A stretch of 64,000 nt of DNA from Bactericera cockerelli (GCA_024516035.1 CM044958.1:25124727-25188726), one strand, 5' to 3'; numbered from the stretch's first letter, positions 35,454 to 46,925 are shown. Program-made: numbers and translations. Notes: a model not told the origin generated them from the sequence alone.

Positions 35454-36512
35454 CAGGGTGATTCAGAAAAGTACCGTCAAACGTTAACCACATATTCTAT
35501 GGACTAGTTAAGGAGGGGTCAACTCTATAAAAGAAAGTGCGCAAATGCCTCCTAACGGAGGTACACGCCCCTTAAGGTGTTTTTAAACAATCGAAATTTT
35601 CATTTTACGGCTTACCTATTTGGGATATCGCAATGTGGTAAAAAAATCACTCTCAATACTAGATAGCACCTTTCTTTTGGCACAAAATTTAACACCATTC
35701 CAATGTCAGGGGCGGTCTCAGGAGGGCCAGATGGTAGAAAAAAGGTTCTAACTTTTTAGTCGTTGCTTGTAATTGAATTTGGTTTTCTTCCTATTAAAAC
35801 ATCTGTCATTGTCCACAAAAATGTTTTGAATAATTTTTTTCTCAAACCAACACAAACGCTTGAAAATCGAAATTGAAGGGCTTAAGCCGAAATAAGATTT
35901 ACAGCAAATGTTCCACATGGGCTCCTCTGGCTTCAATGCAGACCACCATACGCCTTCGAAAAGATTGACGAACACGTTCAAATATTCCAGGTGTATTTCT
36001 TTGTTAAATAATGAATTGGCTGAAAATTCTTGTTTTAAAATTGTATACTAGTTGCATAGGTTTCAAAACTTAATGCGGTTTTAAAATCTTCAATTCCAAT
36101 TTTCAAGCGTTTGTGTTGGTTTGAGAAAAAAATTATTCAGAACATTTTTGTAGACAATAACAGACGTTTTAATAGGGTGAAAACCAAATTTAATTACAAG
36201 CAACGACTAAAAAGTTAGAACCTTTTTTCTAACATCTGACCCTCCTGAGACCGCCCCTGACATTGGCATGGTGTTAAATTTTGTGCCAAAAGAAAGGTGC
36301 TATCTAGTATTGAGAGTGATTTTTTTACCACATTGCGATATCCCAAATAGGTAAGCCGTAAAATGAAAATTTCGATTGTTTAAAAACACCTTAAGGGGCG
36401 TGTACCTCCGTTAGGAGGCATTTGCGCACTTTCTTTTATAGAGTTGACCCCTCCTTAACTAGTCCATAGAATATGTGGTTAACGTTTGACGGTACTTTTC
36501 TGAATCACCCTG
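35454..36512. mobile_element. Mariner-type foldback, 1059 bp (copy-B insertion)
   Basis: Ends CAGGGTGATTCAGAAAAGTA and TACTTTTCTGAATCACCCTG with TA at 35452-35453 and 36513-36514. Copy A has the empty site GGATATAAATCAGGG at 19261-19275. The arms of roughly 400-450 bp are inverted copies. The loop carries the C-terminal end of a transposase (35899-36000). A second copy is at 59990-61050. The termini and TA target are those of the IS630/Tc1/mariner superfamily. Confidence 0.92.
35899..36000 (-). pseudogene. C-terminal stub of an IS630/mariner-type transposase
   Basis: The minus-strand frame reads PGIFERVRQSFRRRMVVC followed by IEARGAHVEHLL and a TAA stop at 35899-35901. A '..R.RRRL..CI.A.GGH.EHLL-stop' ending is characteristic of insect mariner/IS630-type transposases. 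Only about 33 residues remain. The catalytic domain and helix-turn-helix region are absent. It lies between the arms of the foldback, consistent with formation from the 3' end of an ancestral autonomous copy. Confidence 0.75.
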
Positions 36513-37137
36513 TATATCAGGGTTAATAATCATGTTTTATCATGTGAGACGAAATTTAGGGCTACTTGAAAAATCATGGTGCTAGTACAGAATTTAATAC
36601 ATAGGTTTATTTTCATAATGTAATTTAAATTAAAAAAGAAAAATGATGAAATAGCTTGATCAGTCATATAAAATTGTGTATTTAATTTTAAAAAAATATA
36701 TATATTATAAAATCTAATGTTAACATTATTTATGCCACTAATTTCCCCTAAATGAGTAAACGAGTTCTTAGTGGATCTATCAAATTGTATATTTTATATT
36801 GATCAAAATTTAAGTTTAGATTGTTCATCAACAGCAAAAGCTTTCGATGGTTTCAATACCTACCACACGGTATACCTATTTGAACATGAAGCTCTAAACG
36901 CCAGAAATGTATGAATTTTGAATGAATTATGAATAATCATAATGAAGTTAAAATGCCATTGAAAACTGCTGAGAGGTGAATAATGCTGTGCTTGTCATTG
37001 GCGACGGACTGATAATTTTATAAGTATACACATTACATGTATTTATGTATAATTTTATAAGTATATAGCTAGGTTTTGGTATATATATGTATATACCAAC
37101 AAACCAACATGTCTCATAGTTCATATATTATCATACA

Positions 37138-37370
37138 CTAGCGGGCTGTCGCCCGCTTTGCGGGCCGAGGCATGGCCGTGAAAGCAAAAAATCCTTTTTC
37201 GCCAATGACAGGTTTTGTAGTGGGAGTTTCGAAAAATCCCGTCTTATTGCACATCTAGACTATAAGACAAAGCTACCTACCAAATTTCAGCTTCCTAGGA
37301 CTTACGGTTTGGGCTGTAGAGCGATGATCAGTCAGTGGTCAGTCAGTGTCTTTGACATTTATATATATTA
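37138..37370 (-). mobile_element. Helitron-like element, first of a tandem pair
   Basis: On the minus strand it ends in a hairpin GCGGGCGACAGCCCGC directly followed by CTAG and T. The interior contains AGGCATGGCCGTGAAAGC. The other end fades into ATATATAAATGTCAAAGAC next to the following element, so the 5' TC is not certain. Absent from copy A near 22485-22495. Confidence 0.6.
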
Positions 37371-37394
37371 CTAGCGGGCTGCACCCGCTTCGCC

Positions 37395-37706
37395 AAGCCA
37401 TCACACACACACCACCCATACATCACACACCACATACACACACCTGACACACACCACATACACACACATCAACACACACACCCATCCACACACACACACA
37501 CATCCACATCCACACACACCCAAACACACCCACACACACACCCATCCACACACACACACCCACTCACCCACACACACCCCACCCACCCACACACACACAC
37601 ACACATACACAACACACCACACACATATACACACACACACCCATCCACACACACACCCATCCACACACACACACACACACACACACCCATCCACACACAC
37701 ACCCAT

Positions 37707-37748
<42 letters not shown>

Positions 37749-37750
37749 AT

Positions 37751-37794
<44 letters not shown>

Positions 37795-37858
37795 ATCCAC
37801 ACACACACCCATCCACACACACACACATCCACACACACACACACACACACACATATCA

Positions 37859-37900
<42 letters not shown>
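37395..37900. repeat. Long (CA)n-based minisatellite
   Basis: About 500 bp of CACACA blocks punctuated by CCATCCACACAC units. The CV-rich 127-173 residue minus-strand frames here are translations of GTGT. Confidence 0.95.
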
Positions 37901-38654
37901 CCATCATCGCTGTAAATTTCAAAATCCCGAGCCAAATCTATCATAGCGGATATTGATAATGTAGCAAACTGGCCCATATTTCGAGAACGATTTGTCAGAA
38001 TATGGCAACAAAGGGCTCAAATAAAATCATGTGATGTTCTCAGACATTTTTTTACAATGAAAATATGGGTCCTCGCGATAACTTTCAAGTTCCGTGCTGG
38101 AATCTGTAAAAAAAATGTGAAAAGTCTGAAAAAATGGTCGAAATTTCGAACATTCTGGCTTCTATCTCGAGAACGGTACGTCAGAATGTGGCCTTATATG
38201 AATTAAATGAAAGCTTGTTTTGTCTTATGTGTTATTAAATAATAAAAAATATAGGCCCTCGCGACAAATTTTAAGTTCCGCGCAGGAATCTGCTAAAAAA
38301 CGTGAAAAGTCTGAAAAAAAGGTCGAAATTTCGAACATTCTGGCTTATATCTCCAGAACGGTACGTCAGAATGTGGCCTAAAATGAATTAAATGAAAGCT
38401 AATTTTGTCTTATTTGTTATTAAATAATATAAAAAATATAGGTCCTCGCGATAGATTTCAAGTTCCAGGGCAAAGACTGTCTTAAAATCGAACCCTTCCT
38501 CAAGGAAATACTTGAGGAAGGTCATAACTCAAGGACGGTTTGGAATTTCGGACTTTTGATAGTTTTCCTGGTGTTTTTCGGCAATTTTACTTGGGGTCGT
38601 CTCCCATCAATTTTTTGCTATCTCTTACCGTTTCGCCTAAACAATTCCCGCACA

Positions 38655-38692
38655 CAAAGATACAAAGATACAAAGATACAAAGATACAAAGC
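38655..38692. repeat. ACAAAGAT tandem
   Basis: Four or so copies of a 9-bp ACAAAGATA unit near the 5' end of the Helitron. Confidence 0.85.
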
Positions 38693-39534
38693 CCGTCCAT
38701 ATTTCTCATTTATATATAGAGATTAAGATTGTTAAATCACTAAATACTCTTACGATTCAAAGAGCGCTCTTAACCGATTTTTAGCGTCGAATTATAAAAC
38801 AAGATTAAAGTTGAGATTTCAGCCTGACTGTCACTCAACTCGGGCTATTGTATGATGTGATTGGTTGAAACTCCGACTTGGGGGCGTGTCTGGCTTATCT
38901 TAACTTCAATCCTGTTTCATAATCTGGCTCTTATTAGACAGTACCCACATTTAAATATGTGTACACTTTACAGGGTATTCCAGCTCTATGGTAACAAAAA
39001 GGCAATATTGAGATGGGCGTATTTCTTTGTTAAAAAAGATATTTATTTGAAAATGATTGGATTTTAAATAACTGGATTAATAAAAAGAACAAAAAAAATA
39101 CACTGCTAATTATGGACACATCTCCAGAATGGGACCATCTAGAGCAGTGGTTCTCAACCTTTTGTAGCATAGTGCCCCCTCTGCGAAAATTATCCCTTTC
39201 ATCGCCCCCCCCCCCCCCCCCCTCCCTCCTCCAATTTCCCTAATGAGTAAGTAGGTTAAAATTAGTATCCATAGTAAATCAAAACTACACTTGAGAGCAG
39301 AAAAAGCGAATCAAACTTTTTCCTCCACGAAATCTGCGATATCTTTGAAATTACTATTTCTATCGAGTCATATGATATCTCAAAATGTTCTAAAATTTCA
39401 TAATTTGATTGATAAAAAAAACTTACCAGAAGCCGTTAAAATTAAATTTTACCAGAGGATGTCAAAAAAAAAGAAAAACATAATTTTTTTTTATTTTTAA
39501 CAAAAGACATTATAACTTGAGAAATCAACAAGAT

Positions 39535-40270
39535 TCATTCATGACAATGGTGAATCGGTATTTTGTGTTGCCTTCCCGAGCTTTTGATCACAGCATTCAT
39601 TCTATTTGGTATTGACTGGATCAAAGAAACCATAATTTCTTGGGGCAACCTCTCCCATTCTTCGGTGAGGGCGATCTTGAGCTCTGCTACAGTCTGGGGA
39701 GCCGGTGGTATTCTGCCTCGAACACTTCGTTTGAGTTGGTCCCATAGATCCTGGATCGGGTTGTGGCCGAGACTAAGAGAGGGCCAGTCCAAATTGTCAA
39801 TATTCTCCTCACCCAAGAACTCCTGTACACAGTTAGCCGCATGTGGGCGGGCATTGTCGTGCATGAGGAGGAACTAGTGGCCCATAATTTGAGCGAGAGG
39901 AACCACATGTGTCTGCAGGATATTATCAATGTATCGCTGACTGTTCAGGCCACCTCCTGCACCGCATGTGAAGAAAACCAATTCAGTCTTTCTTTCAGTT
40001 GAAATCCCATCCCACACCATACAGGAACCACCGCCGAAACTGACAGTTTCTGTGATGCATTACTCAGCATACCTTTCTCCCGCTCTTCGATGGATTCTTT
40101 TCCTTCTGTCATTACCAAACAAACACACCCGGCATTCATCAGTGAAGAGAACAGAGCGCCGCCATTGCTCGGGTGTCCAATCCACGTGTTCTATGGCGAA
40201 TCTGAGTCTCCTTTCCCTGTGCTCTCTGGAGAGTTTGGGTCCAGTCGAAGTTCTCTTTGGTTAAATTCTA
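39535..40270 (-). pseudogene. Tc1-like DD34E transposase fragment, left arm
   Basis: In one minus-strand frame it reads a typical Tc1 middle and C-terminus: HVDWTPEQWRRSVLFTDE (first catalytic Asp), CLFGNDRRKRIHRRAGERY, GGLNSQRYIDNILQTHVVPL, MHDNARPHAANCVQEFL (second Asp), then HNPIQDLWDQL and a C-terminal helix region ending near IPNRMNAVIKS. Spacing from the second Asp to the third position is 34 residues, as in Tc1. The third residue, normally Glu (NPIE), is Gln here (codon CAG). Two in-frame stops (TAA after GERYAE, TAG after QIMGH) and loss of the N-terminal DNA-binding domain make it dead. Confidence 0.9.
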
Positions 40271-40283
40271 ACTTCTTGTAGTC

Positions 40284-40643
40284 CTGCAGACCCATGTGGT
40301 TCTTCTCGATCAACTTATGGGCGCCCAGTTCCTCTTCATGCACGACAATGCCCGCCCACATGTGGCAAACTGTGTTCGGGAGTTCTTCGGTGAGGAGAAT
40401 ATTGACACTTTGGACTAGCCTCTTCTTAGTGCCGACCTCAATCCGATTGAAAATCTGTGGGACCAACTCAGACGAAGTGTTTGAGGCAGAATACCGGCTT
40501 GCTAGACTGTAGCAGTGCTCAAGATCGCCCTCACCGAAGAATGGGAGAGGTTGCCCCAAGAAATTGTGATTACTTTGATCCACTCAATACCAAATCGAAT
40601 GAATGCTGTGATCAAAGCTCGGGGAGGCAACACAAAATACTGA
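40284..40643 (+). pseudogene. Tc1-like transposase C-terminal half, right arm
   Basis: The plus-strand frame LQTHVVLLDQLMGAQFLF, MHDNARPHVANCVREFFGE, LNPIENLWDQLRRSV, then IALTEEWERLPQEIVITLI and a TGA at 40641-40643. This arm keeps the third catalytic Glu (NPIE) that the left arm has lost, but has three in-frame stops (after IDTLD, after RRSV and after IPAC). About 120 residues are homologous to the left arm, so the arms derive from one gene by inverted duplication. Confidence 0.9.
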
Positions 40644-41519
40644 TTCACCAAGTTATGAATGAATCTTGTTGATTTCTCAGGTTATAACGTCTTTTGTTAA
40701 AAAAAACATATATTTCTTTCTTTTTTTTTTGACATCCTGTATATTAATATTTAATTCTGACGGCTTCTGGTAGGTTTTTTTTTTAACAATCACATTATGA
40801 AATTGTAGAAAACAAAATTTGCAACATTTTGAGGTATCATACGACTCGATTGAAATAGTAATTTCAAAGATATATGGCACATTTGGTGGAGGAAAAAGTT
40901 TGATTAGCTTTCTCTGCTCTCAAGTGTACTTAGGTAAGTAGAAAGTAATTGAAGTCAAGAATATATTGAAGTCAAATTTAAATCTTACAGAAAAAGAGCA
41001 CAGGCCTGCTGACTGAAGTCACTAGTCAGTACGCACTGATAAATGAAATACCTACTGTACCAAGGTTATAAGAGGAGAGGACGCTGTCACGTAACTTTTG
41101 GTTGCTGTTTATGACGTCACATTAAGCTGTTTATCTTTTCTGAATATAGTCGTTGTTGGTGGAAATGGTGACAGATTAGTCGCTGGTGGAGGAGTTGGTT
41201 ATTTTTGGATTCTAGGATGATTAGCTTGTCAAGCCAATTCCATCGCCCCCTTATTGCCCAAAATAATTTCATCGCTCCCCGACTGCCCAAAATGCACTCA
41301 TTGCCCCCCCAGCGCCCCCCAGGGGGCGATATCGCCCACGTTGAGAATCACTGATCTAGAGTATCTAGACTCTAGAGAATGTCTGCTATATGTGTACGAA
41401 ATTTCGTCGAAATCCGTTCAGTAGTTTCTGAGATTTACGCGTTACAAGGAATGTATTCAACTGACCGAAACAAAACCAAAGTTGCCCAGGAGGTTATGAA
41501 ACGTCCAGAAAAAAAAAAA

Positions 41520-41875
41520 AAAAAAAAAAAAAATTGAAATCGGAGAAAAAAGATATTTTTTTTTTCAAAAACGAACACAATAGGTACTCCTGATTTCTAA
41601 TATTAGATATTTCACGGGAGTAACAGTAACATGTCAAGCGATTGGATTTTTTAGTGGTTTGTTCAATGGAAATCATGAAAACAGCTGTCCAGGTATGTTC
41701 TGCTATTCATGTTCACCTAATACAAAATGAGCACACTGAAGAAAGAAGACTCGTTGAATGAAAAAAAAAAAAAAAAAATCTCTTTTCACTGAAAAATTCC
41801 TAATATTAGAAATCGGAAAGATAGTGTTCGTTTTTGTAAAAAAAAAAAAAAAATATTTGCTCCGATTTCAATTTT
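41520..41875. repeat. Inverted repeat (copy B counterpart of 23107-23390)
   Basis: Same AAATCGGAG... and CTCCGATTT... arms as copy A, with expanded A tracts at 41512-41533, 41761-41778 and 41839-41853. Confidence 0.7.
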
Positions 41876-41876
41876 T

Positions 41877-42525
41877 ACTTTCCTTATCCTATAATAAGGA
41901 AAGTATTGTATTCGTCGAAAATTTGACCTACCCAGTTTTTCACATTTCTGGACGAATTATAGCCTCAGGATACCAAAAAAGTTGTTTTCAGCCATTGGTC
42001 CGTGCGTCTGTCTGTCTGTCTGTCTGTCTGTGAACAGGATATCTCGAGAACGATAAGAGCTAGAGACTTGAAATTTGGTATGCTAATTATAATTATACAC
42101 CAGACGAACCACGAAACTTTTGGTTGCAATCGGCCGCAGACTGCGGCCGCAGGACCGCAAATATTGGCCGCAAGCGCCGCTTCTTTGAATTGGTTAAAGA
42201 TACAAAAAAAGTTAGAGAACAATTATGTCTTAGATTAAAAAAATAATAGGGGTCTGTTCTAATCATTTTTTTGATATCTTGAACTTTTTGGACCTCGGCC
42301 CCAATTTACCGGTATTTTGGGGGGGACCCGCTTTGATTAACTTTTTTATTATTTATCGTAGATGGGGGTTGTGACATATCAAATCCAATGATTTTGAGGT
42401 GCTGATTACGAATTTGATATTGATTTTTAGCTAAATGTTACCTTTGAGTCACCAGTGGCTTTTGGTCCTGTTCCAATTCCTTATAATTATGATAAGGAAA
42501 GTCGTGTGATGTTTACACCAGATTT
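41877..42525 (+). mobile_element. Hairpin-ended repeat, copy 2 of 4 (copy-B insertion)
   Basis: Starts with ACTTTCCTTATCCTATAAT, ends GTTTACACCAGATTTT, with a short CTGT run (42007-42031). In copy A the flanks are joined near 23385-23395 without it. It inserted next to a T-run. Confidence 0.85.
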
Positions 42526-43978
42526 TTTCTATTGAAACTGATTATACTGAACTAACAACGAATAAACATGAATATTCTACAAGGGATCATTGTCTAATTA
42601 ATGAAAACAAGACGGGAGACAAATCCCTCAATGTTTGGAAACAAATATCTCCATTCTGAATCAAATCCCTTGTCTCTAAGTCCGAAGTTTATATTACCCG
42701 CTGCAGTTTTAATCCATGAATTTGAATTCGCTTTTGATTAGTAAACCGCAGACTCTGCCATTTGACCACATTCGTACTGATCAGACTATAATTCACTTAT
42801 CAAACAGAAGCATTAGACAAGATTTATGAACCCGAGCAAGATAATTCAAGTGTAAATACACCTAGTGCTAAACCATTTTGGTCTATTTATGCATAACCAT
42901 AATGTTCCTTATTATGTTTGTATTTAAAATCTCAGCGAACAGAATTGTACTTAGGTCTATCTGTAATACTTGTTTATGTGAAAAACCTAATAATGGATTT
43001 CGGACGTACATAATATTTATAATTGATAACCAATGCCTTTTAGAAACTTACCATGCTAAGTTTCTAAAATATAACTCAGCTGCACATTTTAGGTGGTTTA
43101 GAAATTTAGTGTCTGTTGGCAACTCTCAATTATGAGAGCAGTCCTATAAAATATATTTATTTTATTGTATATTATGTAGGACGTAGGATGGGCATTACCT
43201 ACTTCTCAACTTACAATTCATAAAATGTATGATATTATACATGTATGTGTATAGGTGTATACTGTATAGCATACCTTAGACTGGCTTAGGTTACCAAAAA
43301 AACGCACATCAGAATGCTGAATCAGTAAAATTAACATACGTAATTATTAATTTAGATGGCGACCTACAAATTAATATTGTGCTCCATCTACACTCCACAG
43401 CTCTACCTCTATAATATAGATGCTGTAACTGTAGAATACCTATTATTTATCATAAAAATATAGATGTTAATTCAAATAACGTCAAGCACTTTATGCAAAC
43501 TATTTGTTTTCAAATAAAATGAAATTATGTAAAAGAGATTGTTAATTATGAAATGAACATAATTATGTTTAACTTGAGCTCCATAACGGAATAAATAGAA
43601 CGGAACAAGCGCTGGCAGGATATGAAAGAGGGGGGGGGGCAAAGAGTAGAGTATCGAGATACAAAGGGAGGATAGAGAGAGGAGGAGGAGACAGGGAGGC
43701 AATGAGAACGGAGGAAGGGAAGACAAATTAGAAGAGACAGAATATTATAAAAGATGGAAAGAATAATAGGGAAAAATGGGGATATAATAAATAAATAAAA
43801 TATTGTGAATGACATTTTTTCTCGAAAATGTGTAGTGACCTATCAGCTCCAATAAACTTTCATTTGACATATATGTAGATTTGTAGATCGCGAAATTCTG
43901 ATGAGCCGTTCTTGAGCTACGCTGAGTAAGTAACAAAAAATGGATTTGTGACACAAAAAATATTCACGTTTTTTTTTT
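42526..43978. other. Shared A/B backbone without genes
   Basis: Colinear with about 23395-26050 in copy A minus its insertions. Includes a purine-rich stretch with a G run (43627-43640). Frames of 84-89 residues on the minus strand are low complexity (Leu/Ser/Pro) and have no domain. Confidence 0.6.
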
Positions 43979-44645
43979 ACTTTCCTTATCCTATAATAAG
44001 GAAAGTATTGTATTCGTCGAAAATTTGACCTACCCAGTTTTTCACATTTCTGGACGAATCAAAGCCTCAGGATACCAAAAAATTTGTTTTCAGCCATTGG
44101 TCCGTGCGTCTGTCTGTCTGTCTGTCTGTCTGTGTGTCTGTGTGTGTGTGTGTGTGAACAGGATATCTCAAGAACGGTTAGAGCTAGAGACTTGAAATTT
44201 GGTATGGAAATTAATTTTATACACCAGACGAACCACGAAGCTTTTGGTTGCAATCGGCCGCAGAATGCGGCCGCAGGGCCGCAAATATTGGCCGCAAGCG
44301 CCGTTTCTATGAATTGGTTAAAGATACAAAAAAAGTTAGAGAACAACATTTTCTTAGATAAAAAAAATAATAGGGGTCTATTCTGATCATTTTTTTGATA
44401 TCTTGAACTTTTTCGAACTCGGCCCCAATTTACCGGTATTTTGGGGGGAACCCGCTTGGACTAACTTTTTTATTTATCATCCTAGATGGGGGTTGTGACA
44501 TATCAAATCCAATGATTTTAAGGTGCTGATTACGAATTTGATGTTTATTTTTAGCTAAATGTTACCTTTGAGTCACCAGTGGCTTTTGGTCCCGTTTCCA
44601 TTCCTAATATGATAAGGAAAGTCGTGTGATGTTTACACCAGATTT
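43979..44645 (+). mobile_element. Hairpin-ended repeat, copy 3 of 4 (copy-B insertion)
   Basis: Same ends as the other copies. It sits in the T run that corresponds to 26049-26063 in copy A, where it is absent. The internal microsatellite is a CTGT/GTGT mixture (44107-44155). Confidence 0.85.
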
Positions 44646-44884
44646 TCTTAAATGACATTTTGTTTATTTGTATGTACCTACCAAGTGTGTTCAGAATTTT
44701 TTTCTCAAATTTGAAGTGACGACCTATCAACTCAAAGCGAGAATATTTTAGGCAAGGGTCTGAACTTTCATTTGACATATCGATCGCGAAATTCTGATTA
44801 GCCGTTCTTTAGCTACGCCGGGTAAGGACAAAAAATGGATGGGTGACACAATTTTTTTTCTCACTTTTGTTACTTTTCTGTGCG

Positions 44885-45370
44885 GTGTGTGTGTGTGTGG
44901 GTGTGGTGTTTGGGGTGTCTGTGGTGTGTGTTAGTGGTGTGTGTGTGTTTGTGTGTGTGTGTAGTGGAGAGACAGTAGGAGGTAGTGGGAGCGATAGTAG
45001 GAGGTAGTAGGAGAGATAGTAGGAGGTAGTGGGAGAGATAGTAGGAGGTAGTGAGAGAGATAGTAGGAGGTAGTGAGAGAGATAGTAGGAGGTAGTGAGA
45101 GAGATAGTAGGAGTTAGTGAGAGAGATAGTAGGAGCTAGTGAGAGAGATAGTAGGAGGTAGTGAGAGAGATAGTATTAGGAGGTATTGAGAGAGATAGTA
45201 GGAGGTAGTAGGAGAGATAGTAGGAGAGATAGTAGGAGGTAGTAGGAGAGATAGTAGGAGGATAGAGGAGGTAGTGAGGAGGATAGTAGGGAGAGATTGT
45301 AGAGGTATGGAGAGATGGTAGGAGGTAGTGGCAGAGATTGTAGGAGGTAGTGGGAGAAACAGTATTGGGA
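44885..45370. repeat. GT microsatellite plus 22-bp minisatellite (copy B)
   Basis: GT-rich 44885-44965 then about 18 units of GAGAGATAGTAGGAGGTAGT with a GAGAGAGAT variant. The counterpart of 26305-26835 with different internal variant order. Confidence 0.92.
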
Positions 45371-45767
45371 GAGGCAGTTTAGGAGAGGAAGGTGAGAGGG
45401 ACTAGAAGCAGTTAAATTAGAAATGCAAAATAATGAAATATGTAAATGAAATTAGGGAAAGAATATAAAAATACTCTCGACATGATTGCTAAGAGCGCTC
45501 TAAACATTTTTAAAAATTCTATTTGCTAACAACTCTCTGTCTCTTTTTCAGTTCAAAATTCTATCAATATCAGCAATAACCTCTTATATTCGAAAGTAAT
45601 TAGAAAATAGAAAATCTTGAAAATTCAAACACTTCTCTTAATTAAATGCTGAAAAAATATTATCTCTAAGGTTCTTGTTATTCATCGTCATACAGCTATT
45701 TCCATGATACAACAGCTCCTCTAGACGCTTGTAGTCTGTGTTTGGCTTGTCGAGCAAATATTTTGTT

Positions 45768-45845
45768 TACTCCGGGGTTCAAACCTTGGCTCTTTCGTTT
45801 AGTATTTCACAATTGAGCTAATCATTCGCTCAATGGTCACGTAAT
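45768..45845 (-). repeat. tRNA-like sequence (copy B)
   Basis: Counterpart of 27240-27315. One of the A-box flanking bases differs. Confidence 0.5.
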
Positions 45846-46925
45846 AGCAAATGATTTTTGCTGATCCAGTGATCCACTCAAAATAATATTATATTAAAGA
45901 ATTATGTATATACAGAAGTACCTACTATTATTTAATGTAAGTAATATTTATAGGTTATAAAATGTGATTGGATTCCTAGGTTGGTTTTAAAGAAATATTA
46001 GAATTTATTGTTTATCTTTTTATACAATCTACCTACTATATATATTATATTTTTTCTATTTATTTATAAGTAGAGATATCAGGAGGATATTTAAATTGAT
46101 ATGAGGATATTATAGCAGGGTTGTCCTTTTAAATTTTGTGTTAGTCACTAGCATGATGTAACAAGGGTGATGTTGCAAGGGTGATGTCGCAATTACTTGA
46201 ACCACCAACCACCAGTTCACAATTCCACCACCTTAAGAATTGAGCTTCTGAGATCAGCAAGAGTTTCAATGATATACCAGTATAGCTACATATTCTTGAG
46301 CTCCTCAGGAGATGAATAACGTGTTAGCTGAATATTTTTTCATATTGCTATTTTTCAGAGTGCTATGGTCATGTTTATTTCAATATCAGAAGTATACTTC
46401 CTATTGTTCGCCTGAATTTCGGAGGTATTTGAGTAGAAATATTTGGATTCTTTTCATGGAGACTACTGTCAACGTAATCCACTCAACTTTTGTTACAGAT
46501 TCAGAAAGGATGGTCAAATTGAATTTCCATCTTCTTGCTCTGAATAAGAGAACGAGAAACTACTTTGTTAAGAATAGACGAGAACGTGCTTGTATATTTT
46601 GCATCTCAATCTTACGAGTACTTTTCGAAATTGAGCTGTTAACATTTCCGGACAAATGAACCCTCCTGATTTCAAGCAAGTGATTTTTATCAACATATCT
46701 ATTCGTGTGTGTGTAACTGTGTATGTATGTGTGTCCAGTTAACACGAAATTGAGCTGTTAACATTTTTGGACAAATTAGACCCTCCTGATGTCAAGAAAG
46801 TGGTTTTTATCAACATATCTGTTCGTGTGTATGTATGTGTGTCAAGTTAACACGAAATTGAGCTGTTAACATTTCTGGACAAATTAGACCCTCCTAATTT
46901 CAAGCAAGTGATTTTTATCAACATA

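Larger units (their letters stand above)
37371..38722 (-). mobile_element. Non-autonomous Helitron, 1.35 kb, CA-rich 3' region
   Basis: On the minus strand it starts TCTCTATATATAAATGAG and ends GCGGGTGCAGCCCGCTAG, inserted against T at 38723. The 5' region has AAACGGTAAGAGATAGC, as in the small Helitron at 17051. The middle has about 2.7 tandem units of 184 bp (37960-38480) with CTCGAGAACGGTACGTCAGA. The 3' region is a long (CA/TG)n minisatellite. It carries no replicase. Absent from copy A. Confidence 0.8.
39288..40926. mobile_element. Tc1-like foldback nested in the hAT element
   Basis: Ends CACTTGAGAGCAGAAAAAGC and GCTTTCTCTGCTCTCAAGTG with TA at 39286-39287 and 40927-40928. The two halves are inverted and each carries part of the same transposase: the left half on the minus strand (longer) and the right half on the plus strand (C-terminal half). 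The halves meet near 40270-40284. Transcription across it in either direction would produce self-complementary transposase RNA. Confidence 0.92.
39145..41353. mobile_element. hAT element with exact 8-bp target duplication, carrying a nested Tc1 foldback
   Basis: Terminal repeats CAGTGGTTCTCAACCTTTTG and CAACGTTGAGAATCACTG-type end (plus strand ends GTTGAGAATCACTG). The direct repeat ATCTAGAG is at 39137-39144 and 41354-41361. CAGTGGTTCTCAAC ends and 8-bp duplications define hAT. Copy A has the empty region near 22950-22965. Without the nested element it is about 570 bp, with C-rich runs (39206-39224 and 41222-41335) and no transposase, so it is non-autonomous. Confidence 0.93.
29735..46593 (+). 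repeat. Segmental copy B of the duplicated locus (partner 15565-28051)
   Basis: Begins immediately after the N gap with the same bases as 15565 and ends with GTGCTTGT at 46586-46593. Private to B: foldback 31261-33385, mariner foldback 35454-36512, Helitrons 37138-38722, hAT 39145-41353, and hairpin-ended repeats 41877-42525 and 43979-44645. The open frame of 115 residues at 46312 matches the 100-residue frame at 27770 and is simply shared DNA. I see no domain in it. Confidence 0.95.

Noticed and set aside
37401..37977. Cys/Val-rich open frames of 127-173 residues
   Set aside because: Direct translation of a (GT)n array inside a Helitron.
40191..40583. 130-residue minus-strand frame
   Set aside because: It is the antisense and off-frame shadow of the two Tc1 transposase fragments that meet at about 40275.
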